Assembly: GCA_003345555.1 (NCBI GenBank)
Contig: PRDJ01000037.1
Coordinates: 1-58,313, forward strand
DNA: 58,313 bases
From: Candidatus Thorarchaeota archaeon
GTDB taxonomy: Archaea > Asgardarchaeota > Thorarchaeia > Thorarchaeales > Thorarchaeaceae
Direction of reading: 5' to 3'
Shown: in pieces, positions 42,455 through 51,125 of the stretch
How the letters are laid out: each line of letters begins with the position of its first letter
How positions within the stretch are numbered: position 1 is the first letter of the stretch
Notes under the pieces: model-generated
Told to the model about the DNA's origin: nothing
Seen by the model: only the letters and a program-made list of their open reading frames with translations
Databases searched by the model: none
Translations under genes and position numbers: made by a program

Positions 42455-45400
42455 CTAGGGCTCCCACTCTCCGGGTAGAAGTGACTCCATCTTCTTGAGC
42501 TTCCTACTCAAGAAGAGGGCTACTCCTGCTATGATACCTATCTCAGACACAACAGGGATAGTGCTTTCGTCCAACTGAATTGGAATTGACTGCCTGACAG
42601 GCAATGTGAATGTTTTCCTCTCCGACGCCAGTACTGGCAACCCCGAAAGAGTGACATTCAGGAGATAGGTTCCCTCTTTCTCTGGTATGAATACAACCTG
42701 CTGTAAGCCGCTCCTCGTCACAGAAAATGCCCATTGACCAACGAGGGTGTTTTCCGGTCCACGAGCATCGATAGTCAGAGTGCCTTTCCATTCTGAGCTG
42801 AGACCAGCTACCTCGTATTCGATGGTCACTATGCAGCTAATCCCGACAACTGCATCAGAATTGGCCGTGGCCTTCATTGATACAATCGGACTGACAGTCA
42901 AGCTCACGGTCTTTGCGCACACGTTGTATGTGGGCGAACCCTCATAGACAACGAACACACTGTGGTTACCTGCACCCAAACCCTCGATGCTCAGCGTTGC
43001 GCTTCCCCTAATATCGGTCACAATAGAAAGATGTCTCTCTTCGACTCCTCCAAGAGTCACGATGACCACGATCTGCGCTTCCTGTATCTTAGAGACCGGG
43101 CCAGACAGTGTAACCGAGAGAGACAACGCTTGTCCATAGACAATCTGTCTTGGAATATCCAGTCCTAGAGTGCATTCGTACCTAATCAGAACTACGATTT
43201 CGATTGATGCACCGGTCCTGAGTGCATCTCCGTCGAATACCAGTATCAGCGTGTAGTTGCCAATCTCTGATGGTGTCCATTCAACCCGAGTTCCTCCGAG
43301 GGTGGATACGACAGGTGTCCTTGTTGTGAGCGGGCTACCATAGATCTCTCTGCCTCTCGGGTCGTATAGACTCACAAACACTGTCATACCCGAGGTTGCA
43401 TCTCCAAGAGAATCAGTCAACAAGAAGATCATGTAGTGTTGTCGGCTAGGTACTCCCGGCAACGCCTTCTCCGGGATCACAAGGGCAGAAGTGGTGCTGA
43501 CTACGAAATCCAACCATGACGAGCCTCCCAAGCGCATCACAGAATCAGGAACAGTAGCAGTGATTTCGTAGTCTCCAACAGCGAACCCTCTTAGCGGGAT
43601 TATTAGTCTTGAACCATTGATGTGAACAAGACCAGCGAGTGCAATCAGACCGTTGGGACCTGTCAGTTCAATCTGCAAATCAAGCTGCTCGATTGCCATT
43701 TCCGTGCAGGATTCATCAACGACTGTAAGTACTAGTCGTCCATCTTCTGACCTGTCTGTTCTGGCAGGGCACTGGAACACAATGGTTGTAGTTCCTCTCG
43801 CCCAAATGCTGACCGCAGCTGACGAGGGAAGATAGTGCTCAGTCCCGGCGAATGATAGAATGACCGTGTAGTTGCCGGCCAGCGGAAGGGTCAGGTTGAG
43901 AAGAACCGGGCTCTGCCCTAATTGAATGATGTTACCTTCGAGGCACAGTCCAATGATTTCGTGATAGACATCGTATTGCACGCTGAAGCCCTCAAGAGGA
44001 GTGCCTCCAGAATCGGAGAGCAGCATTCGCAACTGAGCAAGGCTCCTACCTGCTACTATTTCTGCAGTAGTGGTCAATGACGCGTCAAGATTCGTGGCAT
44101 ATCTCACGTCAAGCTCAACTGAGGCGGTTGTCGCCAGATACACGCCTATTCCAGCGAAGTCTGCTCGCAGTTTCCAGAGACCTATCTCATCCATCTGAAC
44201 TCTCCATGTGCTGTAGCCCGTGGCGTTTGTCACCACATCAACGGGCCCTTTGAGCCGACTGCCCGGGCCGTCCAACTGCAGTGAAATCGTCCGACCATCC
44301 ATGGGCAGTCCATCAGAGTCACTCAGGAGGACTGTGACATTCAGGTATGCTCCGACCTCCATGCACGGACTCTGAACGAATACAACCAATGACGTTCGTG
44401 AATACACAGTGTGCAGCGTTGTCGTTTGGAATGGATGCACAATGACAGAGCCCGAAGAAGAGACGTCGAGGGTGTACAACCCCGGGTACTGCGGCGTGAA
44501 GGCGAACCCTGCTGTCCCGTTTCTGACTTGGAGAGTGATCGACGATGACATGGGTCCCAATTTGACTTGCTGGCCATATGGATCATATACTCGTACGATG
44601 ACAGAGATTCCATCTATGAGTGCGCCTAGCTCGTCTTGGACCTGCATAGACACAGTCACCTCGTTAATGGCACAAGGCGGTATGGGGCCGAACGTTGCTG
44701 AAAGCTGAGCCTCAGTCATAACCACAAGCTGTTTCTGAGTTCCCGCTCCCAGTAGACATTCATCGGCCGCTGGCTCGGCCACTACCATCAGGATGCCGTA
44801 GGCCTGTTGGGCGACATAGATTATCTGAACAAACCCGGAGCTGTTGGTTTTCGCTTCTGCAGTCCAGACCGGGACGAGGTTGACGCCTAGAACTTCGAAA
44901 TGCACAGTAACGCCGTTGACGTTACCTTGGGCTGTCAGGGAATACTGAAGTGCTACAATGCCAAGCACATCTGTCTGTTTCGCAGATAAGAGAAGGCTTC
45001 CTGTTGCGACCTCCATGACGGGCACGCAAGAGACTGTTGAGTTTGTGTAGTAGTAGACATCTCCGGCATGCAACACTCGGATGAGAATCTGTCCTCGATT
45101 CGTCGGAGTCCAGTGAATGCGCACGAGACCATCAATCGTCTGTACTTGGCTTTGGAAGAGAGTGTTGCTGCCAGAGTCGATTCTCAACAGCAAAGTTCTG
45201 CCTGCAATGTTGTTTCCGAGAGCGTCCTTCAGACCGAGGTCCACCTCCGAATCTTGCCCGATGAGGTATGATGCGTCGTGGATGACAACAATGCCAGGTA
45301 CTACAAAGATTCTCTGGGGCTCACTATGATTTGAAGGAGCTTGGAGTCCTGACCCACCGAAGGAAGCAGTGATTACGAAGTCTCCAACCGTGTTGAAGAT

Positions 45401-48400
45401 GTAAGCAATGCTGCACTTGCCGCCTGCTCCCGTGATCGTAGTAGAGGACGAACAGACTGTTCCGCTTGCCCAGCCAATCACGATGTCGACTTGAGCGCCT
45501 ATAATCGGGTACCCATTGTAGTCTGTTAGTGTAGCCACGAGTCCCACAAGTGACCCTTGCTTGACCGGTTGAGCCGGTGATGTTAGGCTGATGCTGGTCA
45601 TGCCAAGAACCGTGCGCTCACAGAGTACCCATGCTCCAACCAGCCATCCTTGCGATGGACACGTTATGTTTACGTTCAACGTTCCGGAACACGGTAACTG
45701 GAGAATGAGATTGATCTCGCCCACGCTCGATGTCAGGTTTGAGGAATCAAGAATCACTTCGTCATCGATTATTGCCACGACTATCACCTCAACACCTGCA
45801 AGTCTTGACTGGTCGTGGCCCTTGACAGTCAATTCAAGAGATATGGAACACGGCGCGACAGGAGCTGCTGCAATATCAGCTGAAATCACAGGAGTTTCCA
45901 TCACAGCAACACTGACGGTCTTCTCCACTCTCTCATACCAGTATTGACGATCGATACAGACAACTATGCTGTTGATTCCTCTATGACCGGGCAGCCAAGC
46001 CACGTGCACGGTCTGGTTCTGTGTTGTCACCGTCGTCTGATACACTGTCTGGTTGGTCGGGCCTCTGACAAGAACGCTCGCAGTCAATCCTGAAATGGGA
46101 ATACCCCTGTAGTCCAGCGCTAGGATCTCAAGCCAGTCTTCCTCTCCCACCAGAGGGTTCTCGCCTGCTGTTATCAGAACAACCACAGGAACTCGAAGCT
46201 CGAATACAGCAGTGCAAAGAGAGTTACCTCTTGAGAGTGTCCCGCCGAATTCAGCTTCAAACCTATATGTGCCTGCAGTATTCCCTGCCCATTGAAACAC
46301 TACACGGCCAGTAGAATCTGTCGTCAGTGTTTGTTGGGCAATAATAGTCGACGGCAGGTAGACAATTCTCAGTGTCACCTGTACGCCGGAGACCGGCATT
46401 GAGCTGGAGTCAGTTATCTCAGTCCACAGGTTCCATGTCGTACCGACCAGCGATTCGGAAGTAGTCCCGCCGACGACGAGCGAGCTGGCGGACCATGATA
46501 TAAGACCTTGGCTGGCTGAGCATCCGATAAGGAATCCAATGTCCGAAATTGATGCGTTTAGGAGATAGACTCCGTTGTCATCTAGAATGAAGCTCAGTCT
46601 TGCAAACCCAGTCGCGTTTGTAACCATTTGCGTATTCACGATTACAGCAGAAGACGGCGACGTGACAATAATATGAATGGGATAGTTCGACAATGGGATT
46701 CCGCTTTCTGTGGAAAGCCTTACATCATATGATCCAGATGAGTACTGGTTCTGCACTTGTGCTCCTATCCATTGCAGTTTCGTACTCTCGTAGACGTGAA
46801 TCGCTCCGGCAAAGGATGCACTCTCAAGGCTGTCATTTCCCGCAAAAAAGAGAATGAAGCTGTAGTTTCCCCTTTGACTTGGCGCCCAAGTAAACGGTGA
46901 TATGGTCCCTGAGCGCTCGAGAGCAATTGCACCGGACTGGTCTCTGACTGTAATCTTGACCCGCTGACTCGGTATGTCGCTGCCATTTGCAAGGTAATGG
47001 AGGGACCACCCTATGGTCAGCGTCTCGTTGATTTTCCCCTGGATGAGTGCCAATGCCGAAATGTACGTCTGGACCGGCTCAAGCAACGTGACCTGCCGTA
47101 GCAAGGTGAGGTTCTGGCAATACGGCTTGTCTAATTGCGCCGTAATGCTGTATAATCCTGCAAGGAGCCCAGAAGTTGGAAGAGAGAATGAAAGTGGTGA
47201 CTGAGTAGTATACTCTATTTGCTGATGGACAAGCCCGTTACTAAGATCAATTGATACATGTGTCTGCCCCGCTGCGAATCCGCATTCAAGCGACCAATCA
47301 ATGGTGCCGTTGACATTGTGCCCTCTAGGCAATCTGGAAGCTGGAATCTGCAAGGTTCCCTGAAGCGTCCCTTGGACCTGTATCGAGACTGTGCAGTATG
47401 CTCTTGTCAAACTGAAGTCTTGGAGCATAATCGCTATGTTGCTAGGACCTAATGCCTTGTAGTCGCAGGGGATGCTGAGTTGTATTGAGTCCGTATCGCT
47501 AACATACCGGAAGAGCCGCCAGCATTCGAAAGCGAAGACAATGACACAATGACGACCTGAGAGTGGCGTCATTGATACTGCGAGCACCATAGAGGAGCCA
47601 ATCTCTGTGACTGATGGCCCGGTGGCGTTGATTGAGCTGCTAGATGGGGTTGCTAGACGTGTGCGGAGACCAAGAATCGAGATCATCTCCAAGACTCCTG
47701 CGGCATAGATGGGTTGCCACAACTTGGTCGAGTTGAACCAGCCGTCCGAGAATGGTGTTCCTCCGAGAGACTGGAGGATTGCTTGTGAGTCAACGCAGTC
47801 AAGGCTTGCTGAGAATCCAGAAGCGTTGAGGAGAGCTAGAGTTGCTACGTCTCTGCTGAGCGCCCACAAGTCCGAGTATTGAATTCTGGCTGTAACGGAT
47901 TGCTGTACCTGTTCGGCTTTCGCAGAATCGAGTATCCCTAGTCTGAGCGCAGTCCTCGTGCAAAGCCAGTCGACTGCTGATTGTTGGCTGGCAAATGGCT
48001 TGAGTGTCCAACCTTCCGTGGACCATTGCCCTGATTCGAATTCAGCTAATACTGCCGACTCCAGGCTAGTTCTGTAATGAACCGTGTCTAATGCATTCAG
48101 GAGGTACAGTGACTCTACAGCCGCAACTGTGTACTGCATTTGTGGTGTACCCATGAACGCCGTTGGTTTGTAGTGCCCGGAGGGATCCTGACACTGGTAA
48201 ACGTATAGTTGGCCAGCGGATACAGCAGAATCCGGGATGCCGCTTCCGAGTGCAGCGTACACGGCTGCTCCAAAGTATTGAGTCCATGCACTCTGCATCC
48301 GATACTGAGTTGGAGAATACTCAATCGGCGTCGCAGCAGTCACGTTGCCTGGATATTGGGACCAGCCCACTAGTCCATCCACATACGACTTGGCAAGCGA

Positions 48401-50266
48401 ATAGTCTGAGAACCCTGCTGAATGAGACAGTCTGGATATCGATGCCAGCCAACTCGTCCACATCAGTGATGGTATCTTTTCCATTACCTCAAAACCCAGT
48501 CCGGTCTCACAGAGTGACAGAAAGCTCATTACCTTACTAGCCATTGATTCAGATTGCTGTCCGACGGCTTGGATGCACTGAGCGACATTCATTGTCGGCC
48601 ATGTCTTGCCCACATTGTCGCTGGCTGCTTCAGTGAGGCCGAAACCCCCCGATGGTAGCTGGTTGGCGGCTAGCCAGGACATGCCTGTGGTCAGATTCTG
48701 ATAGCTTAAAGTGTTCATGATTGCCATGGCCGTGAGAGCCGATGAGGTCCCGGTGACTAGCTCCCCGCTTGAGCCAAGCGTCTCCTTGTATGATCCATCG
48801 CCATTGGACATCCGAGTTGTAATCCAACTGGTGAGCTTGAGAGGGTCTCCATGGCTCTTGCCCAGCAGCTGCAGAGCCATGATGTATTGGGCGGCATAAG
48901 AGGTCCTTGCAGTGATGGTAGTCGGATTCTGTCCTACTGCGCCCCATAGGTCGGGGTTGGATGTCTTGGACCCGTCAATGATGCAACTACGGAGCCACGT
49001 CTCGGCGTTGGCTGTGTTGACGTAGGCAAGGCTGGCCGAGAGGGTTAGGCCCTCGACAACTAGACATGTAGTTGTGAGATCGTTGTTGAAGCCTCCTTCA
49101 GCATCCTGTCTCGAAGCCAAATACGAAATGAGCTTGTCTGAGCCGTAACGTGCAAGAAGTCCCATAGAAGAAGCCAGCCATAGCCCTTCTGCTGCGGTCT
49201 GCACGCTCACTGTATTCTCACTTACCGAGTTCATGAAGCCAGCTTGTGACCCGTAGTCGACGAAGAGACTATCGAGGAGTCCTTGGATTAACGGCTGTTT
49301 CTGAGATTTCCACGTTGACCAGTCCGACATACTCAATGCAGACTTCGCAGAGTGCACCACGGCGTATGCGGCCTTCAGAGTCGGTTCATGCAGATAGCGA
49401 TACCCGCCGGCAAACAGACTGTCATATGGTGCTTGGAGCTGGCTAACTACGTTCGTGGTCGAAGTCTCTCTGAGGGCGACTGAGAATGCAATTATGTTGA
49501 CCAGCAGCCCACGACCTTGGTCCGTCAACTTGGTGGGGTCTTCAGGACTAAACAGGAAGCAGTCAAGTGGATATGAGTCGTACCGAAGCACTGCGAGGTC
49601 CGCATGATTTTTCACGCCAGTGAGATTCACGATGCGGGAATGTTCGCCTTGAGCCATGTCAACAGGCAGAACCAGACCAGTCTCCTCAGTAAGCTGAGAA
49701 GATATCGATAGTGTGATTGGGGAGTTGAGAAATGTAGCTGTCTCGTATCCTGGCGCTGTGAGAAGCCTTTGAGAAACCGATGCAGTCGCCGACGCCAACG
49801 GCGACGCCCTCAGACTGTGGAGTAACCAAGCAGCTCGACCTGTGAGTATCACAGGAATGTCACACGAAATCAGCAGTTGGATAAACGTGTCTGGTATCCC
49901 ACTTCCGTTTCCCGAACCCAGACTTCCATCCAGAAGAACTGCAGGCGCATGCTGCAACAAAGTGGGCTGCGCAAGAATGTCTTGAGTCGACAATACATGA
50001 CTCACAATGCCGGACGAATTGAGAATGGTTGACCATGCCTTGCCTAGTGCCGGAACGCTCGAATTCGGCATCTCTATCACTAGGTAAGGACTCACTTCGA
50101 TTGTGCTCCCGGAATCGGACGCTAGGCTCACGTTGTTTCCCCCGGGGCTTGTCACTGAGCCAGAAATCTGCGCTAAGTTCGGGCAATTGATAGTGACAGA
50201 ATACTGAGACGTCCCGGCAATGAGAGCTATAACGACAGCCACGACAACAAGGCCTCTCGTCCTCAT
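42455..50266 (-). CDS. giant composite surface protein: GATase-like domain, alpha/alpha toroid, many Ig-like repeats, membrane anchor
   Basis: The 2603-residue product starts at ATG 50266. A signal peptide occupies about residues 1-22. Residues 40-265 form an alpha/beta domain (LVIEMPNSSVPALGKAW, AVLLDGSLG, IPVILTGRAAWL) resembling degenerate type 1 amidotransferase folds. Residues 290-850 are helical hairpins ending in LASRQDAEGGFN, ANQLPSGGFGL and CQDPSGHYKP, typical of terpenoid-cyclase-like toroids. From about 880 to 2560 there are roughly a dozen or more Ig-like repeats of about 105 residues, each with a V.LVDSDGxPLxGxxV-like strand pair. One helix at about 2570-2590 anchors the end. An adhesion or scaffold role is likely. 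The gene starts two bases after the membrane-protein gene. Confidence 0.85.
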   Translation of the reverse strand: MRTRGLVVVAVVIALIAGTSQYSVTINCPNLAQISGSVTSPGGNNVSLASDSGSTIEVSPYLVIEMPNSSVPALGKAWSTILNSSGIVSHVLSTQDILAQPTLLQHAPAVLLDGSLGSGNGSGIPDTFIQLLISCDIPVILTGRAAWLLHSLRASPLASATASVSQRLLTAPGYETATFLNSPITLSISSQLTEETGLVLPVDMAQGEHSRIVNLTGVKNHADLAVLRYDSYPLDCFLFSPEDPTKLTDQGRGLLVNIIAFSVALRETSTTNVVSQLQAPYDSLFAGGYRYLHEPTLKAAYAVVHSAKSALSMSDWSTWKSQKQPLIQGLLDSLFVDYGSQAGFMNSVSENTVSVQTAAEGLWLASSMGLLARYGSDKLISYLASRQDAEGGFNNDLTTTCLVVEGLTLSASLAYVNTANAETWLRSCIIDGSKTSNPDLWGAVGQNPTTITARTSYAAQYIMALQLLGKSHGDPLKLTSWITTRMSNGDGSYKETLGSSGELVTGTSSALTAMAIMNTLSYQNLTTGMSWLAANQLPSGGFGLTEAASDNVGKTWPTMNVAQCIQAVGQQSESMASKVMSFLSLCETGLGFEVMEKIPSLMWTSWLASISRLSHSAGFSDYSLAKSYVDGLVGWSQYPGNVTAATPIEYSPTQYRMQSAWTQYFGAAVYAALGSGIPDSAVSAGQLYVYQCQDPSGHYKPTAFMGTPQMQYTVAAVESLYLLNALDTVHYRTSLESAVLAEFESGQWSTEGWTLKPFASQQSAVDWLCTRTALRLGILDSAKAEQVQQSVTARIQYSDLWALSRDVATLALLNASGFSASLDCVDSQAILQSLGGTPFSDGWFNSTKLWQPIYAAGVLEMISILGLRTRLATPSSSSINATGPSVTEIGSSMVLAVSMTPLSGRHCVIVFAFECWRLFRYVSDTDSIQLSIPCDYKALGPSNIAIMLQDFSLTRAYCTVSIQVQGTLQGTLQIPASRLPRGHNVNGTIDWSLECGFAAGQTHVSIDLSNGLVHQQIEYTTQSPLSFSLPTSGLLAGLYSITAQLDKPYCQNLTLLRQVTLLEPVQTYISALALIQGKINETLTIGWSLHYLANGSDIPSQRVKITVRDQSGAIALERSGTISPFTWAPSQRGNYSFILFFAGNDSLESASFAGAIHVYESTKLQWIGAQVQNQYSSGSYDVRLSTESGIPLSNYPIHIIVTSPSSAVIVNTQMVTNATGFARLSFILDDNGVYLLNASISDIGFLIGCSASQGLISWSASSLVVGGTTSESLVGTTWNLWTEITDSSSMPVSGVQVTLRIVYLPSTIIAQQTLTTDSTGRVVFQWAGNTAGTYRFEAEFGGTLSRGNSLCTAVFELRVPVVVLITAGENPLVGEEDWLEILALDYRGIPISGLTASVLVRGPTNQTVYQTTVTTQNQTVHVAWLPGHRGINSIVVCIDRQYWYERVEKTVSVAVMETPVISADIAAAPVAPCSISLELTVKGHDQSRLAGVEVIVVAIIDDEVILDSSNLTSSVGEINLILQLPCSGTLNVNITCPSQGWLVGAWVLCERTVLGMTSISLTSPAQPVKQGSLVGLVATLTDYNGYPIIGAQVDIVIGWASGTVCSSSTTITGAGGKCSIAYIFNTVGDFVITASFGGSGLQAPSNHSEPQRIFVVPGIVVIHDASYLIGQDSEVDLGLKDALGNNIAGRTLLLRIDSGSNTLFQSQVQTIDGLVRIHWTPTNRGQILIRVLHAGDVYYYTNSTVSCVPVMEVATGSLLLSAKQTDVLGIVALQYSLTAQGNVNGVTVHFEVLGVNLVPVWTAEAKTNSSGFVQIIYVAQQAYGILMVVAEPAADECLLGAGTQKQLVVMTEAQLSATFGPIPPCAINEVTVSMQVQDELGALIDGISVIVRVYDPYGQQVKLGPMSSSITLQVRNGTAGFAFTPQYPGLYTLDVSSSGSVIVHPFQTTTLHTVYSRTSLVVFVQSPCMEVGAYLNVTVLLSDSDGLPMDGRTISLQLDGPGSRLKGPVDVVTNATGYSTWRVQMDEIGLWKLRADFAGIGVYLATTASVELDVRYATNLDASLTTTAEIVAGRSLAQLRMLLSDSGGTPLEGFSVQYDVYHEIIGLCLEGNIIQLGQSPVLLNLTLPLAGNYTVILSFAGTEHYLPSSAAVSIWARGTTTIVFQCPARTDRSEDGRLVLTVVDESCTEMAIEQLDLQIELTGPNGLIALAGLVHINGSRLIIPLRGFAVGDYEITATVPDSVMRLGGSSWLDFVVSTTSALVIPEKALPGVPSRQHYMIFLLTDSLGDATSGMTVFVSLYDPRGREIYGSPLTTRTPVVSTLGGTRVEWTPSEIGNYTLILVFDGDALRTGASIEIVVLIRYECTLGLDIPRQIVYGQALSLSVTLSGPVSKIQEAQIVVIVTLGGVEERHLSIVTDIRGSATLSIEGLGAGNHSVFVVYEGSPTYNVCAKTVSLTVSPIVSMKATANSDAVVGISCIVTIEYEVAGLSSEWKGTLTIDARGPENTLVGQWAFSVTRSGLQQVVFIPEKEGTYLLNVTLSGLPVLASERKTFTLPVRQSIPIQLDESTIPVVSEIGIIAGVALFLSRKLKKMESLLPGEWEP

Positions 50267-50268
50267 GT

Positions 50269-50865
50269 CTAGACATACACCCCCACGACTTGTGTGTAGA
50301 ATAATACAAGAACGGCGATTACCACAAGAAGCTCAATTGCACCTCGACGGCCCTGTTTCTTCAATGAAGCTCCGATTAGTGTGAGATCCCCGCTTCGAAT
50401 GCAGCTGTTAAGGAGGACTGCTACCGCTAGGTACCAGCACACGAAGGCAAGAGGGAATTCCATCAATAGGCTCATGGGCACGAACAGAAGCAGGAATCCA
50501 ACAAACACAGATGCTAGGGAGCTGAGGAAGAGGGCAACAAGTAGAGCAGCAACCCTAGGCGGTCTTTCCACGTGTATGAAGACGTTCACTTCTGCATATG
50601 TGGTCCCTACACCAAAGCCATCGAGATGGATACCCAAGACTGAGCACACAACATACCGGATTCCAGTATTGATGAAGATCCCCGGCGCCAACACTATGCT
50701 GAGAAGCGATAGCACAGTATTCCTTGTCCAGGTATTGAAGGCACGCTTGTAGCCGGTCAAAAGCAATATGCTTCTGAACAGTGTCGCAACTATGATGACA
50801 TAAGGAGCGATTCTCAGCGAGAACTGCATATTACCGATTAGAAGTTCAACGATTCCAAACTGCAC
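50269..50865 (-). CDS. polytopic membrane protein encoded with the giant surface protein
   Basis: The product is 198 residues from GTG 50865; the ATG at 50829 would give 186. About five hydrophobic helices are visible (near 16-38, 50-66, 103-125, 127-150 and 175-196). A central segment (GIRYVVCSVLGIHLDGFGVGTTYAEVNVFIHVE) probably forms a small domain or re-entrant loop, and a basic KKQGRRG loop precedes the last helix. Its stop is two bases before the ATG of the giant surface protein, so the two are co-transcribed and probably work together, perhaps in export or anchoring. A TATA box is at 50911-50918. No family recognised. Confidence 0.65.
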   Translation of the reverse strand: MQFGIVELLIGNMQFSLRIAPYVIIVATLFRSILLLTGYKRAFNTWTRNTVLSLLSIVLAPGIFINTGIRYVVCSVLGIHLDGFGVGTTYAEVNVFIHVERPPRVAALLVALFLSSLASVFVGFLLLFVPMSLLMEFPLAFVCWYLAVAVLLNSCIRSGDLTLIGASLKKQGRRGAIELLVVIAVLVLFYTQVVGVYV

Positions 50866-50910
50866 TCTCGTTCACGACCCTGCTCAATCTGATAATCTTA
50901 GAACGAGTCA

Positions 50911-50918
50911 GTATATCT
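50911..50918 (-). promoter_or_regulatory. TATA box of the surface protein operon
   Basis: AGATATAC on the minus strand lies about 48 bases before the GTG at 50865. The inverted repeat TCACA-AC-TGTGA (50931-50942) lies just upstream of it on the minus strand and could be an operator. Confidence 0.5.
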
Positions 50919-50930
50919 AGGTCTAACTGT

Positions 50931-50942
50931 TCACAACTGTGA
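50931..50942. repeat. perfect inverted repeat TCACA-AC-TGTGA in the divergent spacer
   Basis: A five-base palindromic pair with a two-base spacer lies in the 260-base region between the membrane-protein gene and the paralogue gene at 51126, near the minus-strand TATA box. Its position fits control of the surface protein operon, possibly by one of the flanking putative DNA-binding proteins, but the repeat is short. Confidence 0.4.
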
Positions 50943-51125
50943 GTAGCCATATTGTACTTTGGGGGATTTGAGATATCATGGGTATTTGGGCACGACTATT
51001 CAATACACTTAATGCCTCAAATTACATTTGGGGCTTTTTTCGGGCTCTGTTTGACTATAGATTACGGCATTTTCGGGTTTTGACCGGTAGTCATAAGAGG
51101 TCTGACACGTTGACGAATCGCCAAG

